Below, piece after piece: positions 26,622 to 34,540 of a DNA stretch of 64,000 nucleotides. This DNA is from Enterococcus haemoperoxidus ATCC BAA-382 (GTDB lineage: Bacteria > Bacillota > Bacilli > Lactobacillales > Enterococcaceae), in contig NZ_KE136480.1 of the NCBI RefSeq assembly GCF_000407165.1, positions 1,054,001 through 1,118,000 of the forward strand. Direction: 5' to 3'. Both the position numbers and the translations under genes were made by a program. Under the pieces are notes generated by a model, which made no database searches, was not told the origin of the DNA, and saw only the letters and a list, made by a program, of their open reading frames with translations. The number at the start of each line of letters is the position of its first letter. The first letter of the stretch is position 1.

Positions 26622-28763
26622 ATGATTAAAAAAATAAATTTTTGTTTATCAACGATAATTTTTCTGTTACTGCTATTTTCTGCTACTAGTTTATTAAAAG
26701 GATTAGATATAAAAAAGGCACTTTATGATAATACGAAGGAACTGCATATTATTTATGAGCCCGGAATTAATTATAAACAGTTTGTTTATGATCTTTACGA
26801 GACTTCTCTTAAAGAGGATATAACAATTTCGCAGTACAATTTTACTGCGAAAGACACATTAAGTATTCTCTCGACAAATCCTAAGATAAATCCATTCTTT
26901 CGCTTGAAATCGGGCGTATTTCCTACTAATTCAGAATCTTCTTGTGTGGCAAATTATTCTGATGGAAATCGAAAAAATATAGGAAGTATCAATTTACCTA
27001 GTGATTATTTAAAAATAAAACTTTATTCATTTGAATACGTAAAAAATATAGGACTAGGAAATGTTTTCTACATCCAAGGGAATGGGCGCCATAAAAAGCT
27101 TATTGATGTATTCCAAAAATACGGAACTATTAAGATAGCTAACCCAGTTATATCAGATACATTTACAGTTAACATCTACCAAAATCTGATTACGTTGTAC
27201 TTGATTATATTTTTCTTTGTTTGTATCATTTCATTAGCATTTTCACAAAGGAAAATGATTTCTTTGAAAAAAATCTTGGGCTATTCTATTCGACAAATTG
27301 TATTCCAATCCATCAAGTCAACTTTTTCTATAGTCTACGGACTGCTACTAGCTTTAACTCTATATATTATTTTATCTAGGGATATAACTCTCAACCTAGT
27401 TTGGTCATTATTACTTTGCGTATGTGTTTACTTGTTATCGTTAATAGTCTATAGTTCGATCGTAGTATTTTTGTATCAGTTTACAAATTTAAAGAATAAT
27501 ATAAAGGGAGCTGCGCCAAGTAAATTATTAACAATAATCCTTGGAGGAGCGTTGTGTATCACATTATTTCTGTTTCTTGGGAAATCACAAGAAATAAAGC
27601 AGGAGTTCAAACATTATAATAAGATAAAGCAATCAACGCAATTGTGGGCAAAAACTGAAAATCTATATAAAACAAATATAACAAATCAACTAGATAGAGG
27701 AGACCCATTAGAAGAAACAACCTATTTGAAAAATGCTCAATTATTTTATGAAAAGCTTTCAAAAAAACATAAAACATTTATAATAGCTCCCTATAACTAT
27801 ACTGTTTTAAATGACTCAAAAGGAAAATCCATAATCATTGGACAAGATAGAATCCCTGATAAAGAGGAATATATTACTTCGCCAGGAGGGGCGGATATCA
27901 CCATTGACACAAATTATTTAAAGGTTAACCCCATAAAATTTATTAACCCGTCTGAAATGGAACAAATGAATGCAGATGCTAATACACAGTCATTGTTAGT
28001 GCCTCAAAAATACCAGAAATATGAAGCAGAAATCAAGCAAAACTATTTATCAGATCTGAAGTTCAGGCTAACGGAAGAACCTTCAAATGGATTGATTTCA
28101 TTGGACAAAGTAAAAATTCAAGTGCTGTATGTTGAGAATCAACAAAAGTATTTCACTTATAACTCATTTTATGGAACCCAAGCGGACGAAAATAAAATCG
28201 AAGATCCTATAGCTGTAGTCGTAAACCCAAAATTAATGGATGGACTCTTTTGGGGGAATATATTGACGATGAATGGTGGTCTGTTTATTGATTTTGATAG
28301 TACATCGAAAAAAGAGCCTTTTGACCTGATTAAACAAGATGTGAAAGATTCAGGTCTCAATGGTATTGTGAATTTTACGTTATCAGTTTTTAAAGAACGA
28401 GGAGAAGAGACGGCAAGAAATGAAGCGAATGTCTTTAACCTAAGTATTCAATATAGTATCTTGATTATCTTGATTATCACGTTGAATGTTCAAATTATGT
28501 ATATCTTATTCAAGTTGAATGCAAAAAAACGATTGGTAAAAGAAATATTGGGGTATTCAGTATTTAATCAAATGACTGATATTGTATTGATTCCAATACT
28601 CATAGAGTTGACTACTGTAGTCCTCTTTAATGTTTTACATTCTCAAACTTCGATTGTAGTAGTACCGCTTGTCATCATTGCATTATTGAACTGCTTCATT
28701 TATGGATGCATCTATTTGAATAGTAAGTCTATTACTTTGAAAGGAGATTTTTATGATATTTGA
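26622..28763 (+). CDS. Bacteriocin-associated integral membrane protein (lactococcin 972 transporter/immunity type)
   Basis: 713 residues. One membrane segment lies at the N-terminus, and a three-segment bundle lies at about residues 185-310 and again at about 605-705, like a MacB/FtsX-type permease. Two large extracellular domains lie between (for example TSPGGADITIDTNYLKVNPI). The conserved cytoplasmic segments SLKKILGYSIRQIVFQS and RLVKEILGYSVFNQM come at the ends of the two halves. Families of this kind occur beside lactococcin 972 genes and are credited with export or immunity. The gene overlaps the following ATPase gene by 11 bases, so they are co-translated. Confidence 0.85.
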   Translation: MIKKINFCLSTIIFLLLLFSATSLLKGLDIKKALYDNTKELHIIYEPGINYKQFVYDLYETSLKEDITISQYNFTAKDTLSILSTNPKINPFFRLKSGVFPTNSESSCVANYSDGNRKNIGSINLPSDYLKIKLYSFEYVKNIGLGNVFYIQGNGRHKKLIDVFQKYGTIKIANPVISDTFTVNIYQNLITLYLIIFFFVCIISLAFSQRKMISLKKILGYSIRQIVFQSIKSTFSIVYGLLLALTLYIILSRDITLNLVWSLLLCVCVYLLSLIVYSSIVVFLYQFTNLKNNIKGAAPSKLLTIILGGALCITLFLFLGKSQEIKQEFKHYNKIKQSTQLWAKTENLYKTNITNQLDRGDPLEETTYLKNAQLFYEKLSKKHKTFIIAPYNYTVLNDSKGKSIIIGQDRIPDKEEYITSPGGADITIDTNYLKVNPIKFINPSEMEQMNADANTQSLLVPQKYQKYEAEIKQNYLSDLKFRLTEEPSNGLISLDKVKIQVLYVENQQKYFTYNSFYGTQADENKIEDPIAVVVNPKLMDGLFWGNILTMNGGLFIDFDSTSKKEPFDLIKQDVKDSGLNGIVNFTLSVFKERGEETARNEANVFNLSIQYSILIILIITLNVQIMYILFKLNAKKRLVKEILGYSVFNQMTDIVLIPILIELTTVVLFNVLHSQTSIVVVPLVIIALLNCFIYGCIYLNSKSITLKGDFYDI

Positions 28764-29391
28764 AGCAAATAACTTATCGATTGAAATCAATAAGAAGAAA
28801 ATCGTCACCAATTTTAACTTATCAGTAAAAGCAGGAGATTTTATCTTAATAACTGGTAAGAGTGGTACAGGAAAAACGACGCTCATTAATAATTTGAGTT
28901 TATTGGAGAAGGTCTATACAGGAAGTTTAAACTATGAACAATTTGAAAATACGAAAAAAAATTGCCAAAGGATTAGAAAAAATGTAATCAGCTATATGTT
29001 TCAAAACTATGGGTTACTAGAAAATATGACGGTTTTAGAAAATCTTAAACTAGCTATTAAATACAATAAATCGTTTAAAAAAAGTGATCTTACGCTTCTT
29101 CTAGAAAAATTTTCATTATCAGAATCGATTTTAACGAAAAAAGTATTTTTATTGAGTGGAGGAGAACAACAGAGAATCGCTCTGATTCGTTCATTATTGA
29201 AGCCGTTTGATATTATTTTTGCTGATGAACCAACTGGAAATTTAGACGATGAAAATGCTTCATTTATAATAAAGTATTTTCAATATCTAGTAACGGAAAA
29301 AAATAAAGCAGTTGTAATGGTCACACATGATAAACAATTATTGAAATATGCTTCCCTAGTTATAGACTTAGACCTTAAACAGACTCAGTAG
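28753..29391 (+). CDS. ABC ATPase of the lactococcin 972-type locus
   Basis: 212 residues, MacB/LolD type: Walker A TGKSGTGKTTLINNLS, signature [16 protein letters not shown], Walker B DIIFADEPTGNLDDEN and switch MVTHDKQLLKYA. It starts inside the permease gene. Together with the 713-residue membrane protein it would form the transporter or self-protection complex for the bacteriocin. Confidence 0.9.
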   Translation: MIFEANNLSIEINKKKIVTNFNLSVKAGDFILITGKSGTGKTTLINNLSLLEKVYTGSLNYEQFENTKKNCQRIRKNVISYMFQNYGLLENMTVLENLKLAIKYNKSFKKSDLTLLLEKFSLSESILTKKVFLLSGGEQQRIALIRSLLKPFDIIFADEPTGNLDDENASFIIKYFQYLVTEKNKAVVMVTHDKQLLKYASLVIDLDLKQTQ

Positions 29392-29411
29392 AATAGGAAG
29401 CAGCTAAAAAA

Positions 29412-29463
29412 GAGTATGAACAACACGTAAGTCTTATGAGCAGTGTCGTTCATACTTTTTTTC
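29412..29463 (+). terminator. Terminator of the bacteriocin transporter operon
   Basis: GAGTATGAACaACAC pairs with GTGTcGTTCATACTTTTTTT across a loop of about 15 bases, with a T-run. Confidence 0.85.
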
Positions 29464-29562
29464 TTTTCTCATAATAAAGTAATTTTTACCAAAAAGAAAT
29501 GCAAATTTCCTCAACTTTCGCTATAATAAAGAAAATAACCAAAACAGGAAGTGTAGCTAAAC

Positions 29563-30018
29563 ATGAAAAAAGCAGACCGACAACGGTTGATCAAGCAACT
29601 GATCACAGAAAATGAAATAGAAACCCAAGACGACCTGATTGCACTTCTTGAACAATCTGGTGTCAAAGCAACCCAAGCAACAGTTTCAAGAGATGTACGT
29701 GAAATGAGCATCGTTAAAACACACGGCTCAGATGGTCGAGTGAAATACGCCTTATTTTCTCAACAACAAGCATCTAGCAGTGAGGAAAAACTAAAAGAAT
29801 CTGTGAAAGATTCAGTGATTCGCATGGAACGTGTCCAATTTATGGTGATCGTTCATACAGATATGGGCGCAGCAGATGTCGTCACTAATTTTTTAGATGA
29901 AGTCAGTTATGAAGAAATTGCAGGAACGGTCGCAGGTGTTGATACCATCATTATTATTGCTCGTTCGGAAGATGACGCAGTAGCTGTTGTTGAACGTTTT
30001 GAGGCAATGATGGATTAA
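29563..30018 (+). CDS. argR: ArgR/AhrC-family arginine repressor
   Basis: 151 residues. The N-terminal winged helix (RQRLIKQLITENEIETQDDLIALLEQSGVKATQATVSRDVREM) carries the SRD recognition residues. The C-terminal domain (MGAADVVTNFLDEVSYEEIAGTVAGVDTIIII) keeps the GTVAGDDT-type arginine and trimer motif, here reading GTVAGVDT with a valine in place of the first aspartate. Lactobacillales often have several paralogues, and a change at this aspartate is known from paralogues with altered arginine sensing, so the role may differ from classical ArgR. The phosphohexomutase gene follows 38 bases later and has no obvious link to arginine. Confidence 0.88.
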   Translation: MKKADRQRLIKQLITENEIETQDDLIALLEQSGVKATQATVSRDVREMSIVKTHGSDGRVKYALFSQQQASSSEEKLKESVKDSVIRMERVQFMVIVHTDMGAADVVTNFLDEVSYEEIAGTVAGVDTIIIIARSEDDAVAVVERFEAMMD

Positions 30019-30056
30019 AATAGAACCAATCAAAAAATGAAGGGAGATTTGGTTAC

Positions 30057-31577
30057 ATGGATTTGAAAGCGTTACAAAACGGGTCAGATATAAGAGGAAT
30101 AGCAGTAGAACATGAGGGAAAAACAGCGAACTTAACACCAGCGCAAGTCGGGAAAATTGCAGTCGGAATGGTTCATTGGCTTCGTGATGAAAAAAACTTA
30201 GCTGACAAACATCAATCGGGACAATTGAAAATCGGTATCGGTCATGATAGCCGGATTTCAGCAGATAGTTTGAAACAAGCCTTGATCGATAGCTTTTTTG
30301 AGCAAAATGTCGAAGTCTTAGACTTTGGTTTAGCGACAACGCCAGCCATGTTTATGGCTACGCAATTTCCGCAATATGATTGTGATGCAGCAATTATGAT
30401 CACAGCCAGTCATTTGCCTTATTATTTTAATGGCTTAAAGCTGTTCACTAAATCTGGTGGTGCAGAAAAAGCGGACATTGCTTTTATCTTAGAACACGCT
30501 GACGAACCTGCACTTGTAGCAAAAGGCTCAGTAACCAAATACTCGATTTTAGAAGATTACTCTGCTGATTTAACTGATAAAATTCGTAAAGGCATGAAAA
30601 CGGCAGAAGAAAAACCTTTATCTGGTTTTCATATTATAGTCGATGCTGGTAATGGCGCAGGCGGTTTCTTTGCGGAAAAAGTCTTAGCAAAACTTGGCGC
30701 AGACATTACAGGTTCGCAATTTTTAGAACCTGACGGTATGTTCCCTAATCATATTCCTAATCCAGATAATAAAGAAGCAATGGCAAGCATCCAACAAGCT
30801 GTTTTGAAAAACAAAGCTGATTTAGGGGTGATTTTTGATACGGATGTGGACCGCTCAGCAGTGGTAGATGCGTCAGGCGAAGTCATCAATCGAAATAATT
30901 TGATTGCGGTCTTAGCGACGATTGTTTTGGCTGAATATCCTGGTAGCAGTATTGTGACAAACTCACCAACTTCAAGCCATCTGAAAGAGTTTATCGAGTC
31001 AAAAGGTGGCAAACAAGTGCGTTATATTTCTGGTTACCGCAATGTGATCAACAAAATGATTGAACTCAATGATGAGGGAATCGATACCCAATTAGCGATC
31101 GAAACAAGTGGACATGCAGCCTTTAAAGAAAACTACTATTTAGATGATGGGGCCTATGTTATCGCTAAAATTCTGATGTTGTTACCTACATTAAAAAAAG
31201 AAGGCTCAACACTCGGTGATTTGATCAGTTCATTAAAACAACCAGCAGAAACCCAAGAATTACGTTTTGAAATTTTGGACAGTCATGTCCGTGATTATGG
31301 AGAGCAAGTAATTCGAGATTTAAGTGGGTTTGTTTTAAGTCAACGAGGCATGAAAGTCGATCCTGAAAATCATGAAGGAATTCGAGTAAATGTTTATGAT
31401 GAGTATGGGAGAGGTTGGTTTTTACTGCGGATGAGTTTGCATGAACCATTGTTGGTTTTACAAGTTGAAAATGATCAAGCTGGGATGAATCAAAAGGTTT
31501 TAGATGAATTGGCTCTTTTTTTTGAAGGGTATAAACAGTTAGATTTAACTAAACTATACGAAATATTGAAAAAATAA
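30057..31577 (+). CDS. Phosphomannomutase/phosphoglucomutase family protein
   Basis: 506 residues, alpha-D-phosphohexomutase family, which interconverts 1- and 6-phosphosugars. The phosphoserine loop reads ITASHLPYYFNGLKLF, the magnesium loop DTDVDRSAV, the sugar-binding loop ETSGHAAFKENYYLDDGAY, and the C-terminal phosphate loop is near RMSLHEPLLVLQVE. The ASHLPY serine loop differs from the commoner ASHNP and is typical of a distinct plant-like or Firmicute PMM/PGM group. Whether glucose or mannose is preferred cannot be told. It closes with a bidirectional terminator. Confidence 0.88.
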   Translation: MDLKALQNGSDIRGIAVEHEGKTANLTPAQVGKIAVGMVHWLRDEKNLADKHQSGQLKIGIGHDSRISADSLKQALIDSFFEQNVEVLDFGLATTPAMFMATQFPQYDCDAAIMITASHLPYYFNGLKLFTKSGGAEKADIAFILEHADEPALVAKGSVTKYSILEDYSADLTDKIRKGMKTAEEKPLSGFHIIVDAGNGAGGFFAEKVLAKLGADITGSQFLEPDGMFPNHIPNPDNKEAMASIQQAVLKNKADLGVIFDTDVDRSAVVDASGEVINRNNLIAVLATIVLAEYPGSSIVTNSPTSSHLKEFIESKGGKQVRYISGYRNVINKMIELNDEGIDTQLAIETSGHAAFKENYYLDDGAYVIAKILMLLPTLKKEGSTLGDLISSLKQPAETQELRFEILDSHVRDYGEQVIRDLSGFVLSQRGMKVDPENHEGIRVNVYDEYGRGWFLLRMSLHEPLLVLQVENDQAGMNQKVLDELALFFEGYKQLDLTKLYEILKK

Positions 31578-31578
31578 T

Positions 31579-31620
31579 AAACAGCTAGGAAAGAACAAAA
31601 AAGTTCTCTCCTAGCTGTTT
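31579..31620. terminator. Bidirectional terminator
   Basis: AACAGCTAGGAaAGAAC and GTTCTcTCCTAGCTGTT form a near-perfect stem around AAAAAA, serving the phosphohexomutase gene and the convergent RluA-type gene. Confidence 0.85.
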
Positions 31621-31624
31621 CAGC

Positions 31625-32485
31625 TTACCACAAACTAGGCTCAGCAACTGCCATAATCGTTTCTCCAGTAAATGGGTGTGTCAGGTGCAGCTCATAAGCA
31701 TGAAGCATCAAGCGCCCATTAGGTTTTGGATGATACAAGGGATCACCAATGATTGGATGCCCAATGCTTGCTAGATGTACACGGATTTGATGCGTTCGTC
31801 CCGTTTCCAGAACACAATAAATAGTGGTATGGTTCGTCTTTCGATCATAAGTTTCAACCTCAACATGAGTAACAGCACCATCGCCATTTCGTTCATCAAT
31901 CACTCGTTTTCGTCGATCATGACGATCACGGCCAATTTTTTTTCGAATGGTCATAGACTCTTTTAGAATACCTGAAACGATTGATTGATAGCGCCGATAG
32001 ATTAGCTTGCTTTCTAGTAATCGGCCTAAAATCGGTAATACAAAAGGGTTTTTAGCAAATAAAATCGCACCACTAGTTTCTTTATCAAGCCGATGAACCA
32101 CATAGGGGATTTGGTTTTTAGGTGCTAAGTATGCGGCTAAATGGTTAAGTAGTGTGTCATTTTCATTTGGTTGATTCGGGTGAGTTTTCATGCCGATCGG
32201 TTTATTTAAAATAATCAAATGGTCATCTTCAAACAGCATATTCACTTTAGACTCATTCCCCAAAAGAATCGTAGGCATCGGATAGTCTTCTGATTCAAAC
32301 TGTAAAGTAACAATATCGCCACTTTTCACAGGAAAATGGAATAAAGCGGGCTCTCCATTGATCGAAACATTTTTTCGAGTGCGCAAAAAGTGTCTTACTT
32401 TACGAGGAACTAACCATTCTTGTTCAAGCAGTTCTCGGACGGTTTGTTCTTTAAAATTCTTCGGTAACTGGATGGCTAATTCCAT
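31625..32485 (-). CDS. RluA-family 23S rRNA/tRNA pseudouridine synthase
   Basis: 286 residues. An S4-like N-terminal RNA-binding region (QTVRELLEQEWLVPRKVRHFLRTRKNVSING) precedes the catalytic domain with the signature PYVVHRLDKETSGAILFAKN, where the Asp in HRLD is catalytic. The later motif LETGRTHQIRVHLASIGHPIIGDPLY is also family-defining. The exact uridine target is not predictable because RluA paralogues look alike. Confidence 0.92.
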   Translation of the reverse strand: MELAIQLPKNFKEQTVRELLEQEWLVPRKVRHFLRTRKNVSINGEPALFHFPVKSGDIVTLQFESEDYPMPTILLGNESKVNMLFEDDHLIILNKPIGMKTHPNQPNENDTLLNHLAAYLAPKNQIPYVVHRLDKETSGAILFAKNPFVLPILGRLLESKLIYRRYQSIVSGILKESMTIRKKIGRDRHDRRKRVIDERNGDGAVTHVEVETYDRKTNHTTIYCVLETGRTHQIRVHLASIGHPIIGDPLYHPKPNGRLMLHAYELHLTHPFTGETIMAVAEPSLW

Positions 32486-32924
32486 TTGTTTTCCACCTTT
32501 TCAATAGCGTTCTATCTTAGTTTAACAAATGGAAGGATAAGTGCAAGTGGTTAGGTAGAATTAAAGAGACAGAAGAGGCAGTAGTCTATTTTTGAACTGG
32601 ATTGGTAGAAAGAAATAGCTTTTCTAAAGGGTATTTTTGTATTGTTTACTATTAAATCACGTTATTTTTTTGATTCACAAGTAAGAAGACTTCTCTCACT
32701 ATTTTTAGCTCATCATCTACTCTGGCAAAGCCAGTTGTAGTCCTTTAATTCTTAGAGCTGTAGCTCTTAGAAAATAAAGGGAGCAATGTATCTTTCTGAT
32801 ACCTTGTATTGTGCATCATCGAATCACTTCGTTCTTTGTGATTTACAACAATGAGATCGAAACGAAGTGTAGTGATTGAAAGCAAATACCCGTCCTTTGG
32901 GGAAGGACGGGAAAGGAGTTAAAA
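32486..32924. other. Intergenic region with a run of five hairpins
   Basis: No ORF with a ribosome site lies in 32486-32924. Between 32717 and 32911 five stems follow one another on the plus strand: CTAC-TCTGGC/GCCAG-TTGTAG (32717-32740), TCCTTTA...AGAGCT/AGCTCT...TAAAGGGA (32741-32782), GCAA-GTATC/GATAC-TTGT (32783-32814), CACTTCGTT/AACGAAGTG (about 32825-32868, with AATCAC/GTGATT outside), and CCCGTCCTT/AAGGACGGG (32889-32911). This looks like a structured leader RNA for the short ORF that follows. Confidence 0.5.
32889..32911 (+). promoter_or_regulatory. Hairpin before short ORF, copy 1
   Basis: A nine-pair stem CCCGTCCTT/AAGGACGGG with loop TGGGG, immediately followed by AAAGGAG. Copy 2 at 34182-34204 has the same loop and stem length with paired base changes. 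Confidence 0.8.
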
Positions 32925-33002
32925 ATGAAAAAGTGTTTTGTTAGGGTTGTTTGTTGGTATACATATATAATACAAACTAAATATGAATTTTTTGTGTATT
33001 AA
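32925..33002 (+). CDS. 25-residue short ORF, copy 1 of a duplicated hairpin-sORF element
   Basis: ATG at 32925 is six bases after AAAGGAG (32912-32918), a near-ideal ribosome site. The peptide begins MKKCFVRVVCWYTYII and ends YEFFVY before TAA. Its first 13 residues are identical to those of the copy at 34220. It has two cysteines, a basic start and an aromatic, hydrophobic body. The family is not recognised. The shared hairpin, ribosome site and start argue that it is translated. Confidence 0.6.
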   Translation: MKKCFVRVVCWYTYIIQTKYEFFVY

Positions 33003-33063
33003 TTTGTCTAAAAATGTAAATATTTTCTAAAGAAGGGTTTAAGATTTACACAAAAATTCCTAA

Positions 33064-34020
33064 CTAGTTATTATTCATTGTATTGATCAAACGTTTCGTC
33101 CAGTTAAAATCGGTTTTTGTGATTGTATCATCACCATATGTCTTACCATCCCGATCGATAGCATAGACAAACATCCCGCCTTTTTGACCATCTTTTGGAT
33201 TCCATTTTGCATAAGAATAAGCTCGGCTTGTTTCATATGGTTCTACCGTATCATTCCAACGGTTGTGATCTTGTTCTTCTGGGAAAGAGATGCCAGGAAG
33301 AAATTGTTGCGGCGTAATTGACGTTTTGTAGGTATTCCATGTATTATCTAAAGAACTAACTGAACGGCCATATGCTTGGACAAATAAATAATCAAAGTAA
33401 GAGGCTGTTTTTTTAAATAAAGAATGATTATCTTTATTTGTATCATAAATCAATAATTTTCCAGAATTGGAATTTGGACCTAGTTTTTTAGATAAAGCGT
33501 TGAACGTACCAACCGCCATTTCTTCTTGCTTCGCAGTCAAACTAGATTCCATATCAACATCCAGTCCATCTAAATTCCACGGAGTTAGATAAGTATCAAT
33601 CAGTTGTTGTGCATATTTATCATATTCAGCTGTCGTGGGCGTAGTACCTGCATGAGGAACATTCCAAATTTCTCTTATATCGATTGTCCGAATGACACGA
33701 GTCCCTCTAGCATGCAGTGTAGGGACGTAAGTATCTTTCAAGGTATCCCAAAATTTCTGTTGATTTGTTCCAGGATTGACATAATGGAAAACAGAGACAA
33801 TATCTACGCCTTCAGGAATATCTGTCATGGCAGTGACGTTTGGATCAGGCAAGGTGGAATTTGCATCGTGAGGCATTGTAACGTCTCGCCATGTACGATA
33901 ATAAGCCATCATGATCGGATCTTTTGAATTTGCTTGAGTAGCATCTGATTGATTAGGCAACAGACTAAAACTTAGTAAAAAGAAAATCGGAATAAGTAAA
34001 AATGTTAGTTTTTTAGACAT
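33064..34020 (-). CDS. Secreted endo-beta-N-acetylglucosaminidase, GH18 (EndoH-like)
   Basis: 318 residues with a Sec signal peptide (about residues 1-27). The GH18 catalytic motif DGLDVDMES gives Asp151, Asp154, Asp156 and the acid/base Glu158. The fold elements MMAYYRTWRD, VSVFHYVNP and FVQAYGRSV surround it. Size and sequence resemble the single-domain enterococcal enzyme that cuts N-glycans between the two core GlcNAc residues, releasing host high-mannose glycans for use as sugars. A cre-like site lies just upstream. The gene is flanked on both sides by the hairpin-sORF element and has no other neighbour. Confidence 0.9.
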   Translation of the reverse strand: MSKKLTFLLIPIFFLLSFSLLPNQSDATQANSKDPIMMAYYRTWRDVTMPHDANSTLPDPNVTAMTDIPEGVDIVSVFHYVNPGTNQQKFWDTLKDTYVPTLHARGTRVIRTIDIREIWNVPHAGTTPTTAEYDKYAQQLIDTYLTPWNLDGLDVDMESSLTAKQEEMAVGTFNALSKKLGPNSNSGKLLIYDTNKDNHSLFKKTASYFDYLFVQAYGRSVSSLDNTWNTYKTSITPQQFLPGISFPEEQDHNRWNDTVEPYETSRAYSYAKWNPKDGQKGGMFVYAIDRDGKTYGDDTITKTDFNWTKRLINTMNNN

Positions 34021-34044
34021 AAAAATTCTCCTCTTCTATTTTTT

Positions 34045-34058
34045 GTAAAACGGTTACA
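34045..34058. promoter_or_regulatory. Possible cre site (CcpA) upstream of the GH18 gene
   Basis: GTAAAACGGTTACA matches the catabolite-responsive consensus TGWAANCGNTNWCA at all but the first two positions. It sits 25 bases before the start codon. Catabolite repression would suit a glycan-releasing enzyme. Confidence 0.45.
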
Positions 34059-34181
34059 TTTCAAAAAAAGTGTAGCATAAAAAAAGGTATAATAACAGTT
34101 AGGGAAGCGCTAGTAAATCATCTAGGTAGAAGTTTCACATCTGTTAGTCAGAGCTGAAAATTTTCTCAAAACAAAAAGAGA

Positions 34182-34204
34182 CCCACTCTTTGGGGAAGAG
34201 TGGG
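34182..34204 (+). promoter_or_regulatory. Hairpin before short ORF, copy 2
   Basis: CCCACTCTT/AAGAGTGGG with loop TGGGG, followed by AAAAGGAG. Relative to copy 1 the stem differs at three positions in each arm, and every change is compensated so pairing is kept. Confidence 0.8.
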
Positions 34205-34219
34205 AAAAGGAGTTAAAAA

Positions 34220-34312
34220 ATGAAAAAGTGTTTTGTTAGGGTTGTTTGTTGGTATACTTGTATAATAAAGGGAAAATATGAATTTTTTATGATCAAAGTT
34301 CTGTTAAATTAG
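34220..34312 (+). CDS. 30-residue short ORF, copy 2 of the hairpin-sORF element
   Basis: ATG at 34220 follows AAAAGGAG. The peptide begins MKKCFVRVVCWYTCII, continues KGKYEFF and ends MIKVLLN. The first 13 residues match copy 1 exactly and the block KYEFF is also shared. Beyond that the two diverge, as expected when only the first part is constrained. Function unknown. Confidence 0.6.
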   Translation: MKKCFVRVVCWYTCIIKGKYEFFMIKVLLN

Positions 34313-34540
34313 CACTTTTTTTCAACGAAAAGAAGAATTTATACATAAAATGCTATTTTCCTCCGTCAATCCCCTGATTTCTTGATGTATTCTTAAACTT
34401 TTCTACATAAAAATAAAAGAAAAGCATGGTAAAATAGGCAAAACAAAATCTATGTGCATTATTCATGCTAAAGCCGTATGAATGAGAGCGGCAATCTATG
34501 GTAAAATGGCTTAGAAACTTTTATGCAAAGAGGGAGCACT

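Noticed and set aside
32925-33002. Reading the sORF regions as ordinary promoters because of TATAAT-like sequence inside
   Set aside because: The TATAAT lies within the conserved coding part and no -35 is at proper distance; the ribosome site and shared N-terminus fit a coding role better.
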